From: Algoriphagus winogradskyi
GTDB taxonomy: Bacteria > Bacteroidota > Bacteroidia > Cytophagales > Cyclobacteriaceae
NCBI RefSeq assembly: GCF_900182815.1
Contig: NZ_FXUA01000007.1
Span: 124,001-188,000 of the forward strand
Reading direction: 5' to 3'
DNA: 64,000 nt
Part shown: positions 1-9,690 of the stretch, one piece after another
How positions within the stretch are numbered: position 1 is the first letter of the stretch
Layout of the letters: the number at the start of each line of letters is the position of its first letter
Made by a program: the position numbers and the translations under genes
The notes under the pieces: model-generated
What the model was told of the DNA's origin: nothing
Databases searched by the model: none
What the model saw: only the letters and a program-made list of their open reading frames with translations

Positions 1-1698
<1,698 letters not shown>

Positions 1699-1726
1699 GA
1701 GGATCATAACATACAAGTGATTTTTG

Positions 1727-1760
1727 AGATAGCTCACTTCGGTGGGCTATCTTTTTTTTG
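1727..1760 (+). terminator. Intrinsic terminator after eno
   Basis: An 11-bp stem (1727-1737 with 1742-1752, one G-T wobble) is closed by a C-G pair around a TTCG tetraloop and runs straight into eight T residues. It lies 28 bases after the eno stop codon and separates eno from the following cell-division gene. Confidence 0.93.
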
Positions 1761-1801
1761 CATCATTTTTGTACCTTGAATTCTAATACCACTCCTTTCC
1801 T

Positions 1802-2089
1802 ATGAGCAAATATCTTAAGTACACCAAAAGCTTTTATTTTCTAGGCCTTGTTTTTTTTGCTGCATGGATGATTTTTATTGACTCAAACAATGTAGTGAAT
1901 CAAGTGAAATTGAGCAGTAAGCTAGGTCAACTCGAAGACCAAAAGGAGTTTTATCTTGAGAGAAGAGAGAAAATTAAAGCAGAACGAGAGGAATTGATGA
2001 GTAATCCTGAACTCTTAGAGAAGTTTGCCCGTGAAAAGTACTTAATGAAGAAAAATTCTGAAGACCTCTATGTCATCGTTAAAAAGTAA
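1802..2089 (+). CDS. Septum formation initiator (FtsB/DivIC family)
   Basis: A 95-residue bitopic membrane protein: a short basic N-terminus, one membrane helix at about residues 10-29, then a heptad-like coiled coil at about 35-75 rich in Glu, Lys and Leu, ending in the [20 protein letters not shown] block. That last block is typical of FtsB/DivIC, where it contacts FtsL and the divisome. The size and architecture fit the family; sequence alone cannot separate FtsB from DivIC. It lies just after the eno terminator, as in many Bacteroidota, and its 3' end overlaps the next gene by 20 bases, which suggests translational coupling. Confidence 0.85.
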   Translation: MSKYLKYTKSFYFLGLVFFAAWMIFIDSNNVVNQVKLSSKLGQLEDQKEFYLERREKIKAEREELMSNPELLEKFAREKYLMKKNSEDLYVIVKK

Positions 2090-2621
2090 ATCTCTACTCC
2101 TTTTTTTTATTGCCTTTGGACTATTTCAAACTTACTCTTTTGCACAGCGTGAGATTTATGAAGGTGATTCCATACCATTTAAAGAGCGATTATATTATGG
2201 AGGGAATTTCGGGATGCAATTTGGCACGGTTACTTTAATTGATTTTTCCCCTTTGGTTGGTGTGATGATCACCCCGAAGTTCTCATCGGGTGTTGGAATT
2301 ACTTACCAGTATTTCAATGACAGACGCTATATAGGTGGAGAGACGTCTTCTTATGGAGGGAGGCTTTTTAGTAGATATAATATTTTCCCAAATATTTTTG
2401 CTCATGCCGAATATGAATCCATAAATTTTGATAACTATAATCTATTGACAGACAGGTTTGAACGGATTTGGTCAAATGCACTCTTTTTGGGTGGAGGCTA
2501 TTTTGCTCCTTTTGGAAGCAGGGGTGGCGCCAATTTCACATTCCTCTACAATGTGTTGCACGACAATCTTCGTTCGCCCTATGGTGAACCATACGTGATC
2601 CGTGTTGGTTTTGTGCTGTAG
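2070..2621 (+). CDS. Predicted outer-membrane beta-barrel protein, unknown role
   Basis: 183 residues with a Sec signal peptide (hydrophobic [17 protein letters not shown], cleavage likely after SFA). The mature part alternates aromatic and small residues (for example [12 protein letters not shown] and [13 protein letters not shown]) and ends in a strand finishing with VGFVL, as expected for a small barrel. The start ATG lies within the last codons of the preceding FtsB-like gene, in another frame. I do not recognise a specific family. The position between a division gene and cysE may reflect operon history rather than function. Confidence 0.75.
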   Translation: MSSLKSKSLLLFFIAFGLFQTYSFAQREIYEGDSIPFKERLYYGGNFGMQFGTVTLIDFSPLVGVMITPKFSSGVGITYQYFNDRRYIGGETSSYGGRLFSRYNIFPNIFAHAEYESINFDNYNLLTDRFERIWSNALFLGGGYFAPFGSRGGANFTFLYNVLHDNLRSPYGEPYVIRVGFVL

Positions 2622-2641
2622 ATATACCTAACGCATTTTTA

Positions 2642-3487
2642 ATGGAATCTTTCATTTCAAAACTATACAAAGCTCATCAGGATTGTTCTGAATGTCCCTC
2701 ACCAAAGGTGATTCAGAAGTTTTTCGAAGACATGCTTGGGCTTCTTTTTCCAGAATATACAGTAGAAAAGATTCAAGATAAGTCACAAATAGAAGCTGCT
2801 TTAATTGTCCTTCAGAACGATCTTACCTTTATCTTGGAAAGAAATCCACAGTTACATAAAGGGAAAGGATTAAAGATCGCTGATGACTTTTTTGGTAATC
2901 TAGAACAGATTTTTGATTGGATTAATCAGGATGTGGATGCCATGTTTGCTGGCGATCCAGCAGCCAAATCCAGAACAGAAATTTTAAGAAGTTATCCTGG
3001 TTTTTATGCCATTGCAGCTTATAGAATTGCCCATTTACTATTAGGGTTAGGTGTTAATCTAATTCCAAGAATGATTACGGAATTTGCGCATAGCCGAACA
3101 GGAATAGATATTCATCCTGGAGCTACGATCGGCAAGTATTTCTGCATAGATCACGGCACCGGAGTGGTGATTGGTGAGACGACCATCATAGGTGATCACG
3201 TAAAGATTTACCAAGGCGTAACTCTGGGCGCATTAAGTGTAGATAAAGCTGATGCGGATAATAAGCGACATCCTACGATAGAGGATGATGTCGTGATATA
3301 CTCAGGGGCAACTATTTTGGGTGGTAATACGGTCATTGGAAAAGGTAGCGTAATTGGAGGGAATGTTTGGTTGACCAAAAGTGTAGCCCCAAAAAGCAAA
3401 GTGTATTATCAGACACAAATGTATCATGCGGATACTGCGGTGACAGATATGTATGTTTTCAAAAACGATCAAGATGAGGTTATTTGA
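2642..3487 (+). CDS. cysE: Serine O-acetyltransferase
   Basis: Catalyses acetyl-CoA plus L-serine to O-acetylserine, the first committed step of cysteine synthesis. 281 residues: a helical N-terminal region (about 1-150), then the left-handed parallel beta-helix of hexapeptide repeats (about 155-265). The catalytic segment is [19 protein letters not shown], followed by [12 protein letters not shown] and [19 protein letters not shown]. The longer N-terminus fits the EpsC-type enzymes common in Bacteroidota. It overlaps the start of the sulfhydrylase gene by 14 bases, so acetylserine producer and consumer are translationally coupled. The C-terminal tail may bind the sulfhydrylase as in other cysteine synthase complexes (family knowledge, not shown here). 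Confidence 0.95.
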   Translation: MESFISKLYKAHQDCSECPSPKVIQKFFEDMLGLLFPEYTVEKIQDKSQIEAALIVLQNDLTFILERNPQLHKGKGLKIADDFFGNLEQIFDWINQDVDAMFAGDPAAKSRTEILRSYPGFYAIAAYRIAHLLLGLGVNLIPRMITEFAHSRTGIDIHPGATIGKYFCIDHGTGVVIGETTIIGDHVKIYQGVTLGALSVDKADADNKRHPTIEDDVVIYSGATILGGNTVIGKGSVIGGNVWLTKSVAPKSKVYYQTQMYHADTAVTDMYVFKNDQDEVI

Positions 3488-4349
3488 ACTAATAGGGAAT
3501 ACGCCACTGATACAACTGGACCATATTCCAGTAAATCCTAAGGTTAAGATTTTTTGTAAACTGGAAGGGCAGAATCCCGGTGGTAGTGTAAAGGATAGGG
3601 CTGCGTATAATATGCTCCGAAGTGCCATGGATCGGGGTGAAATCAAGAGAGGGGATAAGTTAGTAGAGGCAACTAGTGGTAACACTGGGATTGCTTTAGC
3701 GATGGTAGCGAAAGTCTTGGGATTGGATATGACCTTGATCATGCCGGATAATTCTACCAGAGAGCGTGTGCTCTCTATGGAAGCCTATGGTGCGACGGTG
3801 ATCCTTACTCCGGCTGCAAAAACTATTGAGTATTCTAGGACTCTTGCGGAGCAGATGAGCAAAGAAGGGTATTTTATGCTTGATCAATTTGGGAATCCTG
3901 ATAATTACCTGGCGCATTATAAGACCACAGGTCCTGAAATCTGGGAAGATACTGATGGTGAAGTCACACACTTTGTGTCTGCGATGGGAACAACGGGTAC
4001 GATCATGGGAGTTTCCAAGTATTTGAAGGAAAGAAATCCGGATATTCAGATCGTAGGAACTCAGCCTACGGATGGTTCTAGCATTCCTGGTATTAGAAGA
4101 TGGTCTCCCGAATTTTTACCTAAAATTTTTGAACCAAGCCGAGTAGATCAAGTAATAGATGTGAGTCAGGATCAGGCCACTGAAATGACCCGCAGAATGG
4201 CGAAAGAAGAAGGTATCCTTGCAGGAATGAGTAGTGGAGGAGCATTACATGCCGCTATTGAGCTTTCTAAAACTTTGAAAGAAGGAATAATCGTTTGCAT
4301 CACTTGTGACCGTGGGGATCGTTATCTCAGCTCTGATCTTTTCGGGTGA
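3474..4349 (+). CDS. cysM: O-acetylserine sulfhydrylase, CysM type
   Basis: PLP enzyme that makes cysteine from O-acetylserine and sulfide (CysM types also take thiosulfate). I place the start at 3474 ([12 protein letters not shown]), giving 291 residues; an upstream in-frame ATG at 3453 would add seven residues within the cysE tail. The PLP lysine sits in [16 protein letters not shown], the substrate loop is SGNTGIALA, and the phosphate-binding glycine loop is [22 protein letters not shown] and the C-terminal CDRGDRYLS favour CysM over CysK. It forms an operon with cysE. No clear terminator follows. Confidence 0.94.
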   Translation: MRLFELIGNTPLIQLDHIPVNPKVKIFCKLEGQNPGGSVKDRAAYNMLRSAMDRGEIKRGDKLVEATSGNTGIALAMVAKVLGLDMTLIMPDNSTRERVLSMEAYGATVILTPAAKTIEYSRTLAEQMSKEGYFMLDQFGNPDNYLAHYKTTGPEIWEDTDGEVTHFVSAMGTTGTIMGVSKYLKERNPDIQIVGTQPTDGSSIPGIRRWSPEFLPKIFEPSRVDQVIDVSQDQATEMTRRMAKEEGILAGMSSGGALHAAIELSKTLKEGIIVCITCDRGDRYLSSDLFG

Positions 4350-4473
4350 TAGGCAAGCCTAGGAATGAATTTCCCTCATTGAGGTATTATTGCAGGATAA
4401 ATCTGCGCTGTGTTTTTATCGAGAGAATATTTCAGTATTCTTAAATCGAGCTCTTGCGAGCCTTAAGGCCGTT

Positions 4474-4504
4474 TTTGTGTAGGCTTTTGGTGTATTTAGT
4501 TTTG
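4474..4504 (+). promoter_or_regulatory. Bacteroidota-type promoter
   Basis: TTTG at 4474-4477, a 19-base spacer, then TAGTTTTG at 4497-4504. Both boxes match the known Bacteroidota housekeeping consensus (TTTG, 19-21 bases, TAnnTTTG) exactly. Transcription would start near 4510, about 78 bases before the next gene. Confidence 0.75.
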
Positions 4505-4587
4505 TGAAACCTTCTTGGGCAAAGGGTTTGCGTTATTCTTACCAAACCCTTCAGGGGTAGAAATTGATAGACTAAACCAACTATACC

Positions 4588-5124
4588 ATGAACTCGATTG
4601 ATAAAAACCAAGAAGAACACACTAGAGAAAATCTCGCAGGAAAGGAAGCCGTGGAGAAAATCCGAGAATTGATTGATAAATCAGGGTCCTGCTTTTTTGT
4701 GACTTCTACTAGCCTCAATAACTCACACAAGTCACGTCCCATGTCTGTCCAAAAGACTGACGAAGCTGGCAATATTTGGTTTCTAAGTGCTAAGGATAGC
4801 ATGAAAAATATGGAGATCGCAGCAGATACTGATGTTACTCTCTACTTTCAGGGTTCATCCTATTCAGACTTTCTGGAGCTAAATGGTCATGCCTATATTA
4901 CCGATGACAAAGCAAAAATTGAAGAGCTTTGGGATCCAACTGTCAAGGCTTGGTTTACAGAAGGAAAAGATGATCCAAGAATCTCGGTGATTCAATTTAT
5001 CCCAGATAGCGGGTACTATTGGGACAACAAGCATGGAAATACCGTCGCAGGAATCAAGGTATTAATCAGTGCAATTTCAGGAAAAACAATGGATGATTCT
5101 ATTGAAGGAACTTTGAAAGTGTAG
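4588..5124 (+). CDS. Pyridoxamine 5'-phosphate oxidase-fold protein (general stress type)
   Basis: 178 residues with the flavin-binding split-barrel pattern of general-stress-protein-26-like proteins: CFFVTSTSLNNSHKSRPMS as first strands, GNIWFLSAKDSMKNMEI, DVTLYFQGSSYSDFLELNGHA, then KIEELWDPTVKAWFTEGKDDPRISVIQF. Relatives bind FMN or F420, and few have a proven substrate. It is monocistronic: an exact consensus promoter lies upstream and a strong hairpin terminator follows, which fits independent, perhaps stress-linked, control. The enzymatic activity is not known. Confidence 0.85.
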   Translation: MNSIDKNQEEHTRENLAGKEAVEKIRELIDKSGSCFFVTSTSLNNSHKSRPMSVQKTDEAGNIWFLSAKDSMKNMEIAADTDVTLYFQGSSYSDFLELNGHAYITDDKAKIEELWDPTVKAWFTEGKDDPRISVIQFIPDSGYYWDNKHGNTVAGIKVLISAISGKTMDDSIEGTLKV

Positions 5125-5144
5125 TTGGGACACTTTAAAGTTCT

Positions 5145-5174
5145 AAGGTGATCCGTAATAGGATCACCTTTTTT
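5145..5174 (+). terminator. Intrinsic terminator
   Basis: Perfect 10-bp stem (5145-5154 with 5161-5170) around a 6-base loop, followed by T residues. It ends the PNPOx-fold gene and lies between two convergent genes. Confidence 0.88.
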
Positions 5175-5190
5175 ATTGCCTACCAACTCG

Positions 5191-6303
5191 CTAAATTCTA
5201 AAAAATATTTTCTTTTTATAGAGAAAATAGCAGAGGTACCACATTACCCCCAAGGTCAGAAAAGCCGTAATAATGGCGATGGTAGTTTCTCTCATTCCTA
5301 TGGCATTCAGTACTCCGGTGCTAAAAATATCTACAAATCCATACAACCAACGATGCCCTAAAATCTCGGCGAAAAGGTAAATGAAAATGGAATTCATCCC
5401 CACGATTACAAAAGGGAAAACCCATGAGTTTATCTTTTTAACATCTACTATCCAATAGGAAATTGCTAACGCCAGAATTGCCCACCCACCTGCCGCAAAT
5501 GCAAAAGATGAGGTGCTGATTCGTTTTATGATTGGGGTGATCTCTACGAAATCCAAGCCATATCCTATGACCAAACCAATAACTCCTGCTAATACAAATA
5601 ACTTTATTTTATCACTTTCTGATTTTTTAGAAAGTAGCAGATTTCCGCAGATAGCACCCCAGATCGTGTGTGCTGCAGTTGGAATGCAGTTGATAGCTAC
5701 CCAGCCGCCATTATTAATCTGCCCCATCAGGATCTGATCCATATAATTCCCAAAGTTAGTTCCATGCTCATAAGGCATCTCAGGATTGTATAGTCTGTAC
5801 ATGATTTCTGTCAAGGCAAGAAGCCCGATTGAAACGCCTAATTGAATTTTCCACGATCGATCGAGCAGGAAATAAGTAACCAAAATGGTGAAGGATAATT
5901 GAGTCAGAACATTCCACAGCTCAAAGACTAGTTTGCCTGAGTAAACACAATGTAATCCTGTACCGAAAAGGAATAATAGTAAGCATCGCTTCAGGATGTG
6001 CCGCGTCACTTTTCCTCTGTCGCTTCCGACTGCCATTCTCTTATTCAAAGAAAATGGCATCGCAACGCCTACAATAAACATGAAAAAAGGTTGGATCAGA
6101 TCCCAAAATCGAAGTCCATTCCAAGGGTGATGGGTAAACTGGAGAAAGAAGGGATGTAGAAAAGTGCCTTCTGGATTGGCCTCCAATAATGTATGATAAA
6201 AAGAAGCTGCTTCCGCGATAAGTAAAAACATCGTCAAACCACGAAATAAATCAAGGGAAGCCAATCTGTTTTGGCTAGGAATTTTTAGTTCACTCATTGG
6301 CAT
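5191..6303 (-). CDS. NagX/HGSNAT-like membrane protein (DUF5009, COG4299)
   Basis: 370-residue polytopic protein with about ten membrane helices. It opens with the family hallmark RLASLDLFRGLTMFLLI, followed by FWDLIQPFFMFIVGVAMPFS and, in the middle, GGWVAINCIPTAAHTIWGA. These match the bacterial relatives of heparan-alpha-glucosaminide N-acetyltransferase (COG4299), often found with amino-sugar catabolism genes. The natural reaction is presumably transmembrane acyl transfer to a sugar, but no sugar genes sit nearby. An alternative start two codons in (6297) is equally good. Confidence 0.82.
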   Translation of the reverse strand: MPMSELKIPSQNRLASLDLFRGLTMFLLIAEAASFYHTLLEANPEGTFLHPFFLQFTHHPWNGLRFWDLIQPFFMFIVGVAMPFSLNKRMAVGSDRGKVTRHILKRCLLLFLFGTGLHCVYSGKLVFELWNVLTQLSFTILVTYFLLDRSWKIQLGVSIGLLALTEIMYRLYNPEMPYEHGTNFGNYMDQILMGQINNGGWVAINCIPTAAHTIWGAICGNLLLSKKSESDKIKLFVLAGVIGLVIGYGLDFVEITPIIKRISTSSFAFAAGGWAILALAISYWIVDVKKINSWVFPFVIVGMNSIFIYLFAEILGHRWLYGFVDIFSTGVLNAIGMRETTIAIITAFLTLGVMWYLCYFLYKKKIFFRI

Positions 6304-6466
6304 GGGTTTAAAGTCAGCGGTTTTCTAATATAGAAAAATCAGGAATTTAAAGTGCCCTAAACTTGACTAATGGGGAATGAAAGAATAAAAAGCACTTTCG
6401 ATGTATTCGTTTATTTATTAGTATTAATCCCTAACCCATTTTTTCATTTTTGGAAATTCAGTTGGA

Positions 6467-6628
6467 TCACATCAGATCATATAATATGACACTTTTGTCA
6501 ATTTTTATTCTAGGTAGGAAGGTGCTCTCAAGCTGTTGGTGTCTTGTAGGAATACCGATTTCCCCTAGGAAATCAAGGATGATGTTAATGTGCCTGGCAT
6601 CCTCTTCTGGAATAATTTGAGCTGCTTT
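6467..6628 (-). pseudogene. Gene remnant: 53 sense codons without a start
   Basis: Between the methyltransferase stop (6629-6631) and 6467, read leftward, there is an open stretch of 53 codons plus a stop with protein-like composition, including HINIILDFLGEIGIP and FLPRIKIDKSVILYD. It has no plausible start codon and continues in the frame of the methyltransferase after its TGA. It looks like the N-terminal part of a lost gene. From memory, the pattern recalls the start of predicted Bacteroidota M78-like metallopeptidases, whose HExxH region would follow; that assignment is weak. The remaining 160 bases to 6303 show nothing I can name. Confidence 0.4.
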
Positions 6629-7336
6629 TCATTTAATCCCTCCAAATGCTCCGAAGCACATATTTTTATGAAGGATTTCTACTTTGCTGAACCCTACAGA
6701 TTTCATTAGGTCTAGCTGATAATTCATTGATCTGGGAGAATCTTCCTTCGCTACATAATCCAATACCTTTTGACGATATTCTTTTCCACCCTGTTCTTCT
6801 AGGTAATCCCCATAGCGTTCCCATGTGAACTCATTGAGCAAGTCAGTGTCCTGCGTAATTAAATCGGAAATCATCAGGCATCCTCCAGGTTTTAGAAGTG
6901 AGAAGAGCTTAGCAAATGTCTTTTCCCAGTCTTCATCATCTCTCAAGTGATGCAAAACAGCACCAGCTAAAATGATATCGAAGCTGCCTTCAGGGAGTAC
7001 TATATCTCTTATGTCTCCTTGGTATATAGATACTTTACTTTGCGTTTCAGCCGAGACCCTTTCCGCTGCTTTCTCAAGCATTTTACCACTTAAATCCACT
7101 AATGTGCAGGAAAGATTAGGGACTTTGGTAAGCATTTTCAAGGTGTAATTGCCCGCTCCGCACCCCACATCCAGAACATTTTCTGCTTTAGGAACGATCC
7201 GCTTGGCTGCTTCGGTAATTAGTTCCAGAGAAATCGTAGCATCAATGGTAGCTACTTGGCCGGTATCTAGGTTTGAAAATCGTTCTACATCATTATCGAA
7301 TCTTTCGCGGATTTCTGCGACACTTGACTTATTCAT
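6629..7336 (-). CDS. Class I SAM-dependent methyltransferase
   Basis: 235 residues. Motif I is NVLDVGCGAGNYTLKML (about residues 51-67), followed by the acidic residue ending strand 2 (CTLVDLSGKML), then IYQGDIRD and FDIILAGAVLHHL, all as in Rossmann-type small-molecule methyltransferases. The substrate cannot be told from sequence. It stands alone between a gene remnant and a VOC protein, with 50 bases to the latter. Confidence 0.88.
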   Translation of the reverse strand: MNKSSVAEIRERFDNDVERFSNLDTGQVATIDATISLELITEAAKRIVPKAENVLDVGCGAGNYTLKMLTKVPNLSCTLVDLSGKMLEKAAERVSAETQSKVSIYQGDIRDIVLPEGSFDIILAGAVLHHLRDDEDWEKTFAKLFSLLKPGGCLMISDLITQDTDLLNEFTWERYGDYLEEQGGKEYRQKVLDYVAKEDSPRSMNYQLDLMKSVGFSKVEILHKNMCFGAFGGIK

Positions 7337-7386
7337 TTGGTAAGGTTGTGTGATATAAAATTGAAATAAGGATTTACAAAATCTAT

Positions 7387-7878
7387 TTATAGATGCTGAT
7401 CAAAAAGGATCATATTTCCATCTGGATCTTTGACCACAAAGCTGGCTGGGCCTGTTGTGTCCTCATCAGCTGGGTTGATGATTTCAATGCCGGTAGATTT
7501 AAGCTGCTGCTGGATTTTTCTCACATCCTGAAAATCTGCCACTTCCTTTGCGTTTTCATCCCAGCCTGGATTGAAAGTCAAGATATTCTCTTCAAACATA
7601 CCTTGAAATAAGCCTATCAAGGTACTTTCGTTTTTCATGATCAGGTAATTACTATCCATTGCTCCACCAAACTGGGTAAAGCCTAGGTTTTCATAAAATG
7701 CTTTTGAGGCTTCAAGGTCCTTAACGCTTAGGCTAATAGAAAATGCTCCTAGTTTCATAGCTGTATAGTTTATGTTCGTAGCTGTATTTTGAGATTTGGA
7801 TTCGAGAAAAGAATTTAACAAAAAACCCAGGCTAAAGGAGGTAGAGATTGCTGCTGCGAAAAGTGTAAGCCTATTCAT
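7387..7878 (-). CDS. VOC-family (glyoxalase/bleomycin-resistance fold) protein with N-terminal anchor
   Basis: 163 residues. The first 40 form a signal-like segment (hydrophobic LFAAAISTSFSLGFLLNSFL). From about residue 41 a single VOC module begins: SISLSVKDLEASKAFYENLGF, a second half IEIINPADEDTTGPASFVVKDPDGNMILFDQ. The metal-ligand positions seen in glyoxalase I are not obvious. Most homologues I know begin at the VOC module, and an internal ATG at 7758 would give that 123-residue form, so the exported version is an open question. The substrate is unknown. Confidence 0.8.
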   Translation of the reverse strand: MNRLTLFAAAISTSFSLGFLLNSFLESKSQNTATNINYTAMKLGAFSISLSVKDLEASKAFYENLGFTQFGGAMDSNYLIMKNESTLIGLFQGMFEENILTFNPGWDENAKEVADFQDVRKIQQQLKSTGIEIINPADEDTTGPASFVVKDPDGNMILFDQHL

Positions 7879-7895
7879 CGTAGAGGTGGTTTAAG

Positions 7896-8351
7896 TTATT
7901 TAAGGAATTTAACCAGGCCAATCATTGTACCCAAATGCATGCCTTCATGGTAATTGTTGTAATTGATGGCCTCTGAAGCATTTGCCAAATGAAAACCTTT
8001 GGAAGTAGTAAGTTCATTATAACGCTCAAATTTTCCCAACTTAAAATCAGAAATGGTTTGATCTATTGAAGACATAAGAAGCTCCTTGAAAAGCGCGACA
8101 GTTTCCTGCGGTTCATTTGCTTCTGGCTTGGTTCCTGGCTTATATTTCTGAAATAGTGTGTCTGAAACATGCATTGATAGATCAGACAAACCATAGACAA
8201 GCCTTTGTTGCACGACTATGACATGGCCGATATTCCAGATCAGATTATTGCTGAAGCCTTCAGGTACTTGATTTAATTGTGCAAGTGAATACTCAGTCAG
8301 GTATTTCAAGTAGATGCTTCTATTCGTTTTCCAGATGTCGAAACTATACTT
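7896..8351 (-). CDS. DinB-like protein
   Basis: 151 residues from the chosen start at 8351 (MKYSFDIWKTNRSIYLKYL). This avoids overlap with cbpM; an ATG at 8384 would add 11 residues and overlap it by 14 bases. The four-helix DinB_2 pattern shows histidines at the expected metal sites (NLIWNIGHVIVVQQRLVYG and YNNYHEGMHLGTMIGL). DinB-fold proteins include thiol-dependent transferases and many of unknown function. It lies 19 bases after cbpM, so it is probably the last gene of the cbpA-cbpM operon. Confidence 0.82.
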   Translation of the reverse strand, partial: KYSFDIWKTNRSIYLKYLTEYSLAQLNQVPEGFSNNLIWNIGHVIVVQQRLVYGLSDLSMHVSDTLFQKYKPGTKPEANEPQETVALFKELLMSSIDQTISDFKLGKFERYNELTTSKGFHLANASEAINYNNYHEGMHLGTMIGLVKFLK

Positions 8352-8370
8352 CATAAGTTGTGCAATTGGA

Positions 8371-8673
8371 TTATTCGTCTTCAAGTTCGTATCGCTTGAG
8401 TCTTTTTTTTGCGGCAGCTAATTCGCTTTTCAATTCATCTACTTTCCGAAGTAAATTAAAAATTACGTCTATACCTTCTGGGTTTACCTGTAGATCTTGG
8501 TGGATCCGAATCATTCTTTCTAAATCTCCTACTTTGTCCTCAGGTATAAACTGTGTTTCTTCCAATGTGTGTACTTCGATTAAACCTAGACTGGAAAGCG
8601 TGTCGACAAAGGAAACTTCGATCTCATAGTGCGTACAAAGCGTTTCAATCAATATCATTTCTTGCTGTGCCAT
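8371..8673 (-). CDS. cbpM: Chaperone modulator CbpM
   Basis: 100 residues of the CbpM/YccV-type MerR-HTH-like family: IETLCTHYEIEVSFVDTLSSLGLIEV, then DLERMIRIHQDLQVNPEGIDVIFNLL, then a short coiled coil (VDELKSELAAAKKRLKRYEL). CbpM binds the J-domain of CbpA and inhibits its co-chaperone and DNA-binding activities (known in E. coli). The gene begins one base after the cbpA stop, the standard pairing. Confidence 0.9.
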   Translation of the reverse strand: MAQQEMILIETLCTHYEIEVSFVDTLSSLGLIEVHTLEETQFIPEDKVGDLERMIRIHQDLQVNPEGIDVIFNLLRKVDELKSELAAAKKRLKRYELEDE

Positions 8674-8674
8674 C

Positions 8675-9577
8675 TTATCGTAGTTTTTGGAGTTCTTCGA
8701 ATAACTTTTTCTCTTCTGCTGTGAGATTTGTGGGGTTTTTAATCGAGAAGGTAAGGATCAAATCTCCGAATTCGCCTTCTTTTTTATAGACAGGAAAACC
8801 TTTTCCTTTGAGTCTCACCTTTGTGCCATTTTGTGTTTCCGGAGCTACTTTGAGTTTTACTTTTCCATCAAAGGTGTCAGCTATAATATCACCTCCTAAC
8901 ATGGCGGTGTATAGATCCACTTCAACAGTGGAATACAAATTGTCTCCTTCTCGAGTGAACTTCGTGTTATTTTTGATCACAAATTTGATGTATAAATCCC
9001 CGTTGGGGCCACCATTTATCCCTGGTGATCCTTTGCCTTTGATCTTGATGGTTTGCCCATCTTCTATTCCCGCAGCTATAGTAAGGCGGATATTTTCACC
9101 ATTGACATTGAGCACTTGTTTGTGCGTTTTGTAAGCATCGTGAATGTCGAGTTCCAGCTGTGCATTGAAGTCCTGACCTTTGAACTTAGTACTTCTGCCA
9201 CCTTGCCGAAAACCTCCTCCAGATCCACCAAACATGGATTCAAAGAAGTCCGAATAGTCAGCTCCTCCGAAGTTTTGCCCACCAAAGCCAGCTCCAGGAT
9301 TTCCTTGGCTCCTTTGCTGCCTGCCAGCACCTGCCTGTTCAAATTGATCTGCATGCTTCCAGTCCTTGCCGTATTTGTCGTATTTCTTACGCTTCTCCGG
9401 GTCACTGAGAACCTCGTTCGCCTCATTGACTTCCTTGAATTTTAGCTCAGCTTCTTTGTCATCAGGATTGACATCTGGGTGGTATTTTCGCGCCTGTTTA
9501 CGATAAGCTTTTTTGATGTCAGCTTGAGTAGCATTTTTATCTATGCCTAGTACGCTGTAGTAATCTATAAATGCCAT
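8675..9577 (-). CDS. cbpA: DnaJ-type co-chaperone CbpA
   Basis: 300 residues. The J-domain covers about 1-70, with the HPD triad at residues 33-35 needed to stimulate the DnaK ATPase. A Gly/Phe-rich linker (about 85-130: [11 protein letters not shown] and [11 protein letters not shown]) precedes two C-terminal substrate-binding beta domains. There is no CxxCxGxG zinc domain, so this is a class II protein of the CbpA type and not DnaJ itself. Partnering with cbpM supports that. Overlapping rightward and second leftward frames in this stretch are compositional shadows. Confidence 0.93.
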   Translation of the reverse strand: MAFIDYYSVLGIDKNATQADIKKAYRKQARKYHPDVNPDDKEAELKFKEVNEANEVLSDPEKRKKYDKYGKDWKHADQFEQAGAGRQQRSQGNPGAGFGGQNFGGADYSDFFESMFGGSGGGFRQGGRSTKFKGQDFNAQLELDIHDAYKTHKQVLNVNGENIRLTIAAGIEDGQTIKIKGKGSPGINGGPNGDLYIKFVIKNNTKFTREGDNLYSTVEVDLYTAMLGGDIIADTFDGKVKLKVAPETQNGTKVRLKGKGFPVYKKEGEFGDLILTFSIKNPTNLTAEEKKLFEELQKLR

Positions 9578-9690
9578 ATTTCTAACTGGAATTTATGTTG
9601 TATTGGAAAAATAAGAGTTGAAAAACCTAGCTGGTTTTCCATTTCATCAATATACTTAGAATGGCGCTAGAATGGAAGATGAGATAGCTA

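Noticed and set aside
7758-7878. Removing the N-terminal anchor of the VOC protein
   Set aside because: The extension looks like a true signal-type segment, so I kept the longer start but noted the alternative.
9053-9445. Rightward 130-residue frame inside cbpA
   Set aside because: It is antisense to a well-supported gene and has no protein features.
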